NCBI GenBank assembly: GCA_021442745.1
Contig: JABUSI010000182.1
Location: 1-16,598 of the forward strand
Origin: Erysipelotrichaceae bacterium
GTDB lineage: Bacteria; Bacillota_I; Bacilli_A; Erysipelotrichales; Erysipelotrichaceae
Length of the DNA stretch: 16,598 nt
Reading direction: 5' to 3'
Shown piece by piece: positions 7,872 through 14,255 of the stretch (position 1 is its first letter; each line of letters starts with the position of its first letter). The position numbers and the translations under genes were made by a program. The notes beneath the pieces are model-generated. The model searched no databases. It saw only the letters and a list, made by a program, of their open reading frames with translations, and was not told the origin of the DNA.

Positions 7872-8485
7872 AAATCAAGTGTAAGCTGGTCCATCTCCGC
7901 TACCGGCCGGTAACTGTGTCTGTAAATCGGTAACAGACCGTAAGTATGCAACGCCTCCAGATGAGCTTTGGTCGGATACCCTTTGTGTTTCGCAAAACCG
8001 TATTGCGGATAGATAGCGTCATATTCCTTCATAATCCGGTCTCTGGTAACTTTTGCAAGTATACTTCCGGCGGCAATACTGCAGGATAACTGATCTCCTT
8101 TGACCAGAGGAGTAACCGTCTTTTCAACAGCCGGAAGCGGCATCGCATCCGTCAGTACTTCCTCACACGGTGCATCAGCAGCAATCTTTTCCATGGTCAT
8201 CTGTGTCGCCCGGTAAATATTGTATTTGTCAATGATTTCCGGTGTAACGATTTCAATACGGTACCATACCGCATCTTTTCTGATACGTTCAAACAGTTCT
8301 TCCCGTTTCTTTTCCGTTATCCCCTTGGAATCATAGATTTCACCTGATTCGTATCCGGCCGGAAACACGACACCGGCTACAACCAGCGGACCGGCAATCG
8401 GCCCTCTTCCCGCTTCGTCAATTCCCACGCATATCACGTTTCTTGACCAGCAATCCTTTTCATATGTATTCGGTGTCTGTTTCAT
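7868..8485 (-). CDS. rnhB: Ribonuclease HII
   Basis: Cleaves RNA in RNA-DNA hybrids and removes single misincorporated ribonucleotides from DNA. The 205-residue product has the family's normal size. The signature GIDEAGRGPIAGP gives D23 and E24; D113 (LTDAMPL) and D131 (GDQLSCSIAAGSILAKV) complete the four-carboxylate site. YNIYRATQMTM (88-98) is also typical. The start overlaps the rbgA stop by 4 nt (ATGA) with GGGAGAAG upstream, so the two are translationally coupled, the conserved rbgA-rnhB pair of Bacillota. The stop codon is embedded in a terminator stem. Confidence 0.97.
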   Translation of the reverse strand: MKQTPNTYEKDCWSRNVICVGIDEAGRGPIAGPLVVAGVVFPAGYESGEIYDSKGITEKKREELFERIRKDAVWYRIEIVTPEIIDKYNIYRATQMTMEKIAADAPCEEVLTDAMPLPAVEKTVTPLVKGDQLSCSIAAGSILAKVTRDRIMKEYDAIYPQYGFAKHKGYPTKAHLEALHTYGLLPIYRHSYRPVAEMDQLTLDL

Positions 8486-9321
8486 GGCTTCTCCCAGCTG
8501 ATTCGTCCGACTTTATCCTGTCGGATTTCGCGAATCAATGCCTGTACCGTACGGTCTTCGTCAACTGTATTCCCGGCTCTTAAAAACCCTCTGGAACGTC
8601 CGATAGCCAATACATTTTCCCATACGTCGTCCTGCAGGGAAATGTGATAGCGCTGCCGGATCAGTTCCGGATACTCTTTCATCAGATATTCCATTGCCGT
8701 GTATGCCAGATCTTCCATCGGCAGAATATTGTCATTGATTGCACCGGTTATTGCCAGTACTTTTCCGATACTCTGGTCGTCAAATCTCGGCCATAATACA
8801 CCGGGCGTGTCCAGCAATTCCAGTTCATTTGATACTTTAACCCATTTCAGAGAACGGGTAACCCCCGGACGGTCCGCCGTCTCGGCAACTTTTCGTTTTG
8901 CCAGCCGGTTAATCAGCGTAGATTTCCCTACATTGGGAATTCCGGCTACCATCGCCTTGATTGCCATCGGTTTGATTCCTTTACGGATCTGCCGCTCGAT
9001 TTTTTCTTTCATCAGCTGCTGACATTTCGGAACCAGAAGCTTTGCCAGATCTTCCTTTGTCAGGTCCGCACTGATTGCCATCTGGTTATCGTCTGTCAGT
9101 TTTTCAATCCATTGTTTTGTAATTACCGGATCCGCTTTGTCTTTCTTGGACAACACAATCAGACAAGGCTTGTTTCCGCGAATCTGCTGAATCATCGGGT
9201 TTTCGGAAGCCTGTGGAATTCGGGCATCACGGATTTCAATTACCATATCAACCGATTTGATTTTCTCTTCCATTTCCCGTTTGGCTTTCGTCATATGCCC
9301 CGGGAACCATTGAATTGCCAC
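8482..9321 (-). CDS. rbgA: Ribosome biogenesis GTPase RbgA (YlqF), GTG start
   Basis: Circularly permuted GTPase needed for late assembly of the 50S subunit. The 279-residue protein starts MAIQWFPGHMTKAKR, the conserved YlqF N-terminus, and the G motifs come in permuted order: G4 SKKD (58-61), G5 near 82-85, G1 GIPNVGKS (127-134), G2 PGVT (152-155) and G3 DTPG (171-174). The usual Asn of NKxD is Ser here. The C-terminal ANTAR-like region follows. The start is GTG, immediately after the lepB TAA stop with no spacer, so its ribosome binding site (GAAGGTGG) lies in the lepB end. The rplS-lepB-rbgA-rnhB order links ribosomal protein supply to 50S assembly. Confidence 0.96.
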   Translation of the reverse strand: MAIQWFPGHMTKAKREMEEKIKSVDMVIEIRDARIPQASENPMIQQIRGNKPCLIVLSKKDKADPVITKQWIEKLTDDNQMAISADLTKEDLAKLLVPKCQQLMKEKIERQIRKGIKPMAIKAMVAGIPNVGKSTLINRLAKRKVAETADRPGVTRSLKWVKVSNELELLDTPGVLWPRFDDQSIGKVLAITGAINDNILPMEDLAYTAMEYLMKEYPELIRQRYHISLQDDVWENVLAIGRSRGFLRAGNTVDEDRTVQALIREIRQDKVGRISWEKP

Positions 9322-9873
9322 TTACTTCACCACCTTCATTTCAGAAAACGGGAACCACACCCACAGATGCACACTTTCCAGTTCATCTTCTGTAAACACC
9401 CCGAAATACCGGGAATCCGAACTGTGACGGCGGTTATCTCCTAACAGGAAATATTCGTCTTCCTGTAACGTAACCGGGCCGAAATCTTCGGTAAATACGC
9501 CGTACTTCGCCGTTTCTTCAGCTACGTATGTTTCATCCAGAAAATCCTGGTCCAGCGGTTCGTCATTCACATAAATCACACCGTCTTTACAAAAGATGGT
9601 TTCATTCGGTAAACCTATCACCCGTTTGACGATTTTTTCGTCCTTTGCTTCCAGATAGGCAACCACGACGTCATACCGGGAAACCCCATGCAAACGATAC
9701 GATATCTTACTGGTAAATGCCAGTTGTCCGTCCTGCAGCGTAGGATACATACTTGGCCCCGAGACCTGTACCGGCTGGGTTATAAACGTTACCAGCAACC
9801 AGACAAACACAAAGCAGAACACAAACGACTTAATCCAGTCAATCAGTTCCTTTTTCCAATCTGTTTTTTCCAT
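9322..9873 (-). CDS. lepB: Signal peptidase I
   Basis: Membrane-bound serine/lysine protease that removes signal peptides from secreted proteins. The 183-residue protein has one N-terminal membrane segment (about 14-32) and then the periplasm-side catalytic domain: Ser41 in SGPSMYPTL, Lys83 in KIVKRVIGLP, and the C-terminal box GDNRRHSSDSR (145-155). Size matches Gram-positive SipS-type enzymes. The start is backed by AAGGAGG. A signal peptidase gene between rplS and rbgA is a common arrangement in Firmicutes. A strong terminator hairpin lies between rplS and this gene and leaves no room for a promoter, so expression probably depends on read-through from rplS. Confidence 0.96.
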   Translation of the reverse strand: MEKTDWKKELIDWIKSFVFCFVFVWLLVTFITQPVQVSGPSMYPTLQDGQLAFTSKISYRLHGVSRYDVVVAYLEAKDEKIVKRVIGLPNETIFCKDGVIYVNDEPLDQDFLDETYVAEETAKYGVFTEDFGPVTLQEDEYFLLGDNRRHSSDSRYFGVFTEDELESVHLWVWFPFSEMKVVK

Positions 9874-9893
9874 AGAGTCCTCCTTCCCGTTAA

Positions 9894-9918
9894 GAAAAAA
9901 GCCGATCGTCCGACCGGC
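9894..9918 (-). terminator. Intrinsic terminator/attenuator between rplS and lepB
   Basis: In the minus-strand transcript GCCGGTC, loop GGAC, GATCGGC (arms 9912-9918 and 9901-9907; one G-U pair) is followed at once by six Us. It starts about 10 nt after the rplS stop, and the lepB ribosome binding site follows within about 15 nt of the U tract. This is a textbook intrinsic terminator by form. Confidence 0.8.
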
Positions 9919-9927
9919 ATTTCTCTG

Positions 9928-10275
9928 TTAGCGAATTTCTTCAATACGTGAAGCTTTACCAGAACGGCCACGTAAATAGTACAGTTTAGCTCTTCTGACT
10001 TTACCACGACGTACTACGTCAACGTGATCGATGACCGGTGAATGAACAGGGAACGTTCTTTCTACGCCGACACCGTTGGACATTTTACGAACCGTAAAGG
10101 TTTCGCCGATGCCCTTACCGCCACGAGCGATAACTACACCTTCAAACAACTGAATTCTGCTCTTTTCGCCTTCCTTAATCTGCACGTATACTTTTACCGT
10201 GCATCCCGGACGGAAATCAGGAATGTCGTCACGTAACTGACTTTTTGTGATTTCTCTTACCAAACCTAAGTTCAT
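9928..10275 (-). CDS. rplS: Ribosomal protein L19
   Basis: Large-subunit ribosomal protein L19, located at the 30S-50S interface. The start at 10275 (MNLGLVREITKSQLR) has AAAAGGAG upstream and gives 115 residues, the family's standard length; an in-frame upstream ATG at 10320 adds only basic, unconserved residues inside the leader. Conserved blocks include DIPDFRPGCTVKV, the IQLFEGVVIARGGKG segment and a C-terminal RRGKVRRAKLYYLRGRSGK. In Bacillus it directly follows trmD; here a plus-strand flavoprotein gene separates the two, and rplS has its own promoter and a long leader. Confidence 0.98.
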   Translation of the reverse strand: MNLGLVREITKSQLRDDIPDFRPGCTVKVYVQIKEGEKSRIQLFEGVVIARGGKGIGETFTVRKMSNGVGVERTFPVHSPVIDHVDVVRRGKVRRAKLYYLRGRSGKASRIEEIR

Positions 10276-10361
10276 GATTTTTCTCCTTTTCTTTCGTTTC
10301 GAAATGAATCCATGGCTCATGACTCATATGTTCAGCGGAACCACTTAAGCCTCACAGGCTT
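10276..10361 (-). promoter_or_regulatory. Probable ribosomal protein L19 leader
   Basis: The minus-strand leader of about 85 nt contains a hairpin AAGCCT/AGGCTT with a 3-nt loop (10347-10361), then GTGGTTCCGCTGAAC, which itself can pair GTTC/GAAC around CGCT. L19 leaders are a known structured 5' UTR class in low-GC Gram-positive bacteria, thought to mediate autoregulation. I recognise position and general form, not a verified covariance match. Confidence 0.5.
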
Positions 10362-10365
10362 TAAT

Positions 10366-10394
10366 ATTTTATCAAATGATTACGTTGAATACAA
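10366..10394 (-). promoter_or_regulatory. Probable sigma-A promoter of rplS operon
   Basis: Minus-strand TTGTAT (10389-10394) and TAAAAT (10366-10371) are exactly 17 nt apart, and the -10 box is preceded by TGA, an extended -10 element. The predicted start fits an approximately 85-nt leader before rplS. Confidence 0.7.
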
Positions 10395-10458
10395 GTGTTT
10401 TTATTTACTTCTTTCGGTATTCATGTAAAAATACTGTTACATGAGAAAGGATGATCCG

Positions 10459-12042
10459 ATGCTTCACATTTCTGCGATTCGTCTGCCGGTTGATACGGAC
10501 GTAAAACAGCTTAAACAGGAAATTCTTAAAATACTGAAAATCAGAGAATCGGATCTTATCGGTTACCGGATCACCCGAAGGTCACTGGACGCCAGAAAAC
10601 GGCATGATCTTCACTATGTATACGGTGTGGACTGTGAAGTATCCCGACCTTTGAATAAACTGCCGGAAGGAGTAACGCAAGCCAAATCCACTGCGTACAA
10701 ATATGTTACTCCGGGCACAAAACCGTTACAGCATAACGTTATCGTTGTCGGATTCGGACCTGCCGGTATGTTTGCGGCATTACAGCTGGCAAGGCAGGGT
10801 TACTGCCCACTGGTGCTGGAACGCGGTGCCGATGTGGACAGCCGTGTTTTGGCCGTCGAGCAATACTGGCGTAAAGGTGTTCTCGATGAAAACACCAATG
10901 TACAATATGGAGAAGGCGGTGCCGGAACGTTTTCTGACGGCAAGCTGACTACCCGGATAAAGGACTACCGGGTACAAAAGGTTCTGGATGAATTCGTTTC
11001 CATGGGCGCTGATCCGACCATCTCTTATGTCTCTAATCCGCACGTCGGTACCGACGTATTACGGACAGTTGTCAAACGAATCCGCAAGGAAATCGAATCA
11101 CTGGGCGGAACCGTACTGTTTCATCACACTGTTGACGATATCGAAACGGACAACGGAAAAATCAGCGCCGTCATCGCGAACGGAAACCGGTTTTTATGTG
11201 ATGTCTGCATTTTCGCAATCGGTCACAGTGCCTTTGACAGTTTCCGGATGTTAAACAGCCACGGTCTGGAAATGGAAAACAAACCGTTTGCGGTCGGTGT
11301 CCGGATTGAACACCAACAGGCGGTAATCAATGAAATCCAATATCACGGATATGAAAAACAGGAACTCTTACCGCCTGCAGAATACCATATCTCTTATACC
11401 GCTTCCAACGGAAAAGGCGTATATTCGTTTTGTATGTGTCCGGGCGGACTTGTGGTTGCCAGCAGCAGCGAAAAACAGTCGATTGTCACAAACGGCATGA
11501 GTTATCATGCCCGCAATCTGGAAAATGCCAACAGTGCTTTACTGGTACAGGTAAATTCCGACGATTACGGCAATCAACTGTTCGACGGGTTCCGTTACCA
11601 GCGCAATCTGGAAAAACGCGCATACGAGCTTGGAAAACGCTCCAGTGCCGCACCCGCACAACTGGCAGGCAATTATCTGAACCCTACAATTCCCAACATA
11701 GTACAATCCGTAAAACCGACATATTCTCCCGGGGTACAGATGACGGATTTACACGACTTGTTTTCGCCGGAAATAAACACAGCACTTACGGAAGCCCTTA
11801 CGGTATACGAACAAAAAATGCCGGGATTTGTAAGCAAGGACGCAATCATGACAGCACCGGAAACCCGCAGCAGTTCTCCGGTACGCATAATCCGTGACCA
11901 CACGACACTGCAGGCAACCATCGAAGGAATCTATCCTTGCGGTGAAGGTGCAGGATATGCCGGTGGAATTGTCAGCAGCGCTATTGACGGACTGAAATGC
12001 GCGGAAGCCGTAGTATCCTTATATAAACCAAAACGAGACTAA
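10459..12042 (+). CDS. FAD-dependent oxidoreductase of the uncharacterised COG2509 type
   Basis: Two-part flavoprotein of unknown physiological role. The first 85-90 residues form a small domain with a basic RRSLDARKRHD stretch (40-50). Then comes a FAD/NAD(P)-type Rossmann motif VVGFGPAGMFAA (96-107), an acidic-residue strand end LVLERG (118-123), a GEGGAGTFSDGKL motif (151-163) and a C-terminal CGEGAGYAGGIVSSAIDG segment that normally closes over FAD. The 527 residues match family length. I prefer the start at 10459 because AGAAAGGA sits 7 nt before it and the family begins with a short Ile/Leu-rich strand; an in-frame ATG at 10441 overlaps that binding site. It is the only plus-strand gene here, with no convincing promoter found. 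Its 3' end overlaps trmD convergently by 4 nt. Substrate unknown. Confidence 0.9.
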   Translation: MLHISAIRLPVDTDVKQLKQEILKILKIRESDLIGYRITRRSLDARKRHDLHYVYGVDCEVSRPLNKLPEGVTQAKSTAYKYVTPGTKPLQHNVIVVGFGPAGMFAALQLARQGYCPLVLERGADVDSRVLAVEQYWRKGVLDENTNVQYGEGGAGTFSDGKLTTRIKDYRVQKVLDEFVSMGADPTISYVSNPHVGTDVLRTVVKRIRKEIESLGGTVLFHHTVDDIETDNGKISAVIANGNRFLCDVCIFAIGHSAFDSFRMLNSHGLEMENKPFAVGVRIEHQQAVINEIQYHGYEKQELLPPAEYHISYTASNGKGVYSFCMCPGGLVVASSSEKQSIVTNGMSYHARNLENANSALLVQVNSDDYGNQLFDGFRYQRNLEKRAYELGKRSSAAPAQLAGNYLNPTIPNIVQSVKPTYSPGVQMTDLHDLFSPEINTALTEALTVYEQKMPGFVSKDAIMTAPETRSSSPVRIIRDHTTLQATIEGIYPCGEGAGYAGGIVSSAIDGLKCAEAVVSLYKPKRD

Positions 12043-12057
12043 TGACAGTCTCGTTTT
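12030..12057. terminator. Bidirectional intrinsic terminator shared by the flavoprotein gene and trmD
   Basis: Perfect 11-bp arms AAAACGAGACT and AGTCTCGTTTT (12030-12040 and 12047-12057) flank a 6-nt loop. On the plus strand the stem is followed by TTTTATTT, on the minus strand by TTTTGGTTT. The stop codons of both genes (12040-12042 plus, 12039-12041 minus) lie in the stem and loop, so the coding ends themselves form the terminator. Confidence 0.85.
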
Positions 12058-12761
12058 ATTTCGTCCAAAAGTTTCTGTTCTTCTTTGGTCAGCTGCTTCT
12101 TTTCCAGCAAATCCGGGCGTTTCTGCAATGTCTGCCGCAACGACTCTTTTAAGCGCCATATACGGATGTTTTCATGATGTCCCGACAACAATATCTCCGG
12201 AACTTCATACCCGTCATATACTGCCGGTTTGGTGTATTGAGGATATTCCAGCAACCCCTGTTCAAAGGATTCATCCTCGTAAGAATCTTTTCTGATGACG
12301 CCGTCAAGAAGCCGGACCACGGCATCGGTAAATACCATCGCTGCCGTTTCTCCCCCCGTCAATACGAAATCACCTAATGACAGTTCCATATCGATATAGT
12401 TTTTGATCCGGGCGTCAAATCCTTCATAATGACCGCACACAAACATCAGTTCGTCTTCCATAGCCAGCTTATGGGCAATCGGCTGACGAAAAGTCGTTCC
12501 TTCGGGAGTAACCAGAATAACTTTCGTGCGCTCCGTTTTGTTTGCCTGTATTGCATCGGCAAGAGGCTGACAGGCAAGAATCATACCCTGTCCGCCACCG
12601 TATGGCGTATCATCCACTTTATTGTGTTTATCCTTGGTATACTCACGGAAATTGATACACTCAATTTCCACTTTTCCGGCATCTGTTGCGCGCTTGATAA
12701 TACTGCAGTTCAGAAAGCCATCAAACATCTCCGGAAAAATAGTCAGGATTTTGATTTTCAT
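12039..12761 (-). CDS. trmD: tRNA (guanine-N1-)-methyltransferase TrmD
   Basis: Makes m1G37 next to the anticodon using S-adenosylmethionine, which prevents frameshifting. The 240-residue protein is of the SPOUT trefoil-knot family: start MKIKILTIFPEMF, VDDTPYGGGQGM (49-60), and the knot segments VTPEG (84-88), GHYEGFD (110-116) and LGDFVLTGGE (129-138), then VVRLLDGV (148-155). The start overlaps the rimM stop by 4 nt (ATGA), so the two are coupled. The 3' end converges on a plus-strand flavoprotein gene; both end in a shared palindrome. Last gene of the rpsP-khpA-rimM-trmD unit. Confidence 0.98.
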   Translation of the reverse strand: MKIKILTIFPEMFDGFLNCSIIKRATDAGKVEIECINFREYTKDKHNKVDDTPYGGGQGMILACQPLADAIQANKTERTKVILVTPEGTTFRQPIAHKLAMEDELMFVCGHYEGFDARIKNYIDMELSLGDFVLTGGETAAMVFTDAVVRLLDGVIRKDSYEDESFEQGLLEYPQYTKPAVYDGYEVPEILLSGHHENIRIWRLKESLRQTLQKRPDLLEKKQLTKEEQKLLDEIKRDCH

Positions 12762-13258
12762 AACATCCCCTCGATCAATTCCAGAACAATCGTCCCCTTC
12801 TGCAGATCCACATTCTTCACAAACGCATCCACAAAAGGAACCAGTGTTTTCTTGTTTCCGACCTGAATCCGGAGATTCGCATGTGTGATTCCTTCCAGTA
12901 CTTCCACAACCTTACCGATTTCCTTTCCGTCACAGATAACCGTCAATCCGGTTAACTCACGGAAATAATACTGTCCTTCCGGTAACGGGGAAATCGTATC
13001 TTCGTCTACCTCCAGTAAACTTCCGACATATTGTTCCACCAGATTGATATCCTTTTTTCCTTCAAACGAAATCAGAATCATTCCTTTGTGATTCCGATAA
13101 CCGGCAATCGTTTCCTGTACCCTGTTTTTTCCTTGAGTCAGAGTAATTTTTGCGCCTTTCGCAAACCGTTTGTCCGCAAAATCCGTATAACTCATGACCT
13201 TCAGTTCCCCTTTGATCCCAAAAGTATTCACAACTTCGCCAACCGTTACATAGTTCAT
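12758..13258 (-). CDS. rimM: 16S rRNA processing factor RimM
   Basis: Assists maturation of the head of the 30S subunit and binds S19. The 166-residue protein has the family's usual size: N-terminal RimM domain starting VGEVVNTFGIKGELKV (6-21), linker GQYYFRELTGL, and a C-terminal PRC-barrel-like domain (about 95-166) with GITHANLRIQV and the LVPFVDAFVKNVD stretch. The start has GGAGG 7 nt upstream, directly after the U tract of the khpA terminator hairpin, and the stop overlaps the trmD start. The rimM-trmD pair is conserved across bacteria. Confidence 0.97.
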   Translation of the reverse strand: MNYVTVGEVVNTFGIKGELKVMSYTDFADKRFAKGAKITLTQGKNRVQETIAGYRNHKGMILISFEGKKDINLVEQYVGSLLEVDEDTISPLPEGQYYFRELTGLTVICDGKEIGKVVEVLEGITHANLRIQVGNKKTLVPFVDAFVKNVDLQKGTIVLELIEGML

Positions 13259-13270
13259 AGAGTATCCTCC

Positions 13271-13295
13271 AAAAAAGGATGCTATTTAGCATCCT
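13271..13295 (-). terminator. Intrinsic terminator/attenuator between khpA and rimM
   Basis: Minus-strand AGGATGCT, loop AAAT, AGCATCCT (arms 13288-13295 and 13276-13283) is a perfect 8-bp stem followed by a run of Us (13271-13275 read as A on the plus strand). The khpA stop codon TAG spans the loop and 3' arm, and the rimM ribosome binding site GGAGG begins immediately after the U tract. No promoter fits between it and rimM. Confidence 0.8.
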
Positions 13296-13542
13296 CGTAA
13301 GATTCAAACTTTACTGAGATTCTCTTGCCTTCCAGACGTGACGCAATACTCATTGTGTTACGAATGGCCATTGCCATGGAACCCTGCCGTCCGATTAAAC
13401 GGGCGATATCCTCACTCTTCGCGTATACGAACAACAAGACTTCGTTTTCATCCAGACTTTCTCTTTGTTCGACGCGGATCGTCTGCGGGTCATCAACAAT
13501 CGGCTTTACCAAATCAAGCAAAACTTGTTTGCAGTCTACCAT
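13282..13542 (-). CDS. khpA: KH-domain RNA-binding protein KhpA (YlqC)
   Basis: Small single-KH-domain RNA-binding protein; in Gram-positive relatives it acts with KhpB/Jag in RNA binding linked to cell elongation and division. The 86-residue product contains the KH signature IARLIGRQGSMAMAIRNTM, with the GxxG loop GRQG at 51-54, within a fold covering nearly the whole protein. It lies 3 nt downstream of rpsP, with GGAAAG in the rpsP end as ribosome binding site, as in the rpsP-ylqC order of Bacillus. No ylqD homologue follows. The stop codon sits in a terminator hairpin. Confidence 0.94.
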   Translation of the reverse strand: MVDCKQVLLDLVKPIVDDPQTIRVEQRESLDENEVLLFVYAKSEDIARLIGRQGSMAMAIRNTMSIASRLEGKRISVKFESYEDAK

Positions 13543-13545
13543 GAT

Positions 13546-13809
13546 TTACTTTCCTTCGCGGAACTTCTTCATGATTCCCTGGCTTTGCAACAGATTGCGA
13601 ACCGTATCAGATGGTTGCGCACCTACTGATAACCACTTCAATGCTGCTTCTTCATTAATAACCACTGTTGCCGGGTTTGTTGTCGGATTGTATTGTCCTA
13701 CAACTTCAATGAAACGACCGTCACGACGAGCATGAGAGTCAGCAGCTACAATTCTATATACAGGAGCTTTTTTTGCACCCATTCTTGCTAAACGTAATTT
13801 TACTGCCAT
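13546..13809 (-). CDS. rpsP: Ribosomal protein S16
   Basis: Small-subunit protein that binds 16S rRNA early and stabilises the lower 30S body. The 87-residue product starts MAVKLRLARMGAKKAPVYRI, the clear family N-terminus, followed by ADSHARRDGRFIEVVGQYNP and a C-terminal LKWLSVGAQPSDTV segment. The start has AAGGAGGA 8 nt upstream. It is the first gene of the rpsP-khpA-rimM-trmD unit, with a near-consensus promoter. ffh and ylxM, which often precede rpsP, are not here; a comG operon is. Confidence 0.98.
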   Translation of the reverse strand: MAVKLRLARMGAKKAPVYRIVAADSHARRDGRFIEVVGQYNPTTNPATVVINEEAALKWLSVGAQPSDTVRNLLQSQGIMKKFREGK

Positions 13810-13835
13810 ATGTTTATCCTCCTTAACGCTCGTTT

Positions 13836-13864
13836 ATCTTACCAAACGCGCAAACGTCTGTCAA
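13836..13864 (-). promoter_or_regulatory. Strong sigma-A promoter of rpsP operon
   Basis: Minus-strand consensus -35 TTGACA (13859-13864) and -10 TAAGAT (13836-13841) with a 17-nt spacer, about 27 nt upstream of the rpsP ATG. It is the best promoter match in the window and gives a short leader, in contrast to the long leaders of rplS and rpsB. Confidence 0.8.
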
Positions 13865-13886
13865 GTGTTTTTCCTTAACACCTTTG

Positions 13887-14255
13887 TCATTTTTTCTTTT
13901 CTTCCACTTCTGAAGTCGATGCATCGTATTTCAGTTCGATGTTCCATGTCATCGTATCAAAATCACCGGTAATTTTGCACAGATTCTGTTCAACCTGAAA
14001 AGAAAAACAATCGTACGTATACCATCCTTCGCAACCTGACCTTAACAGTTCCTTTCCTTTCTGTATTGCCTGCGTCTGAAGATACGTCAGTTCTTCATAC
14101 GCTTCCATTTGTTTCTGCAATTGCAGGATAACCTGTAACCGTTCCAACTGAATATGGGTCAACGTGCAATAGAAAGAAAGAAACAGCATCGCCGCAATGC
14201 TAGTAAAGGCAGGAACGCTTCCCGATCCAGTATCGTTTTCCCTCAATCGTCGCAT
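13887..14255 (-). CDS. comGG: ComGG-like competence pseudopilus protein (last gene of comG)
   Basis: Assigned mainly by position as the seventh gene of the comG operon. The 122-residue product from ATG 14255 has a short basic N-terminus, one hydrophobic segment (about residues 14-33), then a mostly polar helical region rich in Gln, Leu and Glu, and ends in a charged Glu/Lys tail. No clear prepilin cleavage motif with Glu at +5 is seen, in keeping with ComGG being the most divergent member. The start at 14255 has AGGTGA upstream; an in-frame TTG at 14279 is an alternative. It overlaps comGF by 56 nt. Four cysteines are present. Only 77 nt separate it from rpsP, with no good terminator. Confidence 0.6.
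   Translation of the reverse strand: MRRLRENDTGSGSVPAFTSIAAMLFLSFYCTLTHIQLERLQVILQLQKQMEAYEELTYLQTQAIQKGKELLRSGCEGWYTYDCFSFQVEQNLCKITGDFDTMTWNIELKYDASTSEVEEKKK

Noticed and set aside
10276..10320. Upstream in-frame ATG at 10320 as the start of rplS
   Set aside because: Adds 15 residues not found in L19 and lies within the leader; AAAAGGAG fits 10275.
10441..10458. Upstream ATG at 10441 as the start of the flavoprotein
   Set aside because: It would place the AGAAAGGA binding site inside the coding region; 10459 has that site at a normal distance.
10395..10458. Plus-strand promoter for the flavoprotein gene
   Set aside because: Only weak combinations such as TTTACT with TAAAAA at 16 nt are seen; not good enough to list.
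13863..13884. Hairpin AAGTGTT/AACACCTT between comGG and rpsP as a comG terminator
   Set aside because: No U tract follows in the minus direction; it runs into the rpsP -35 box. Kept only as a remark.
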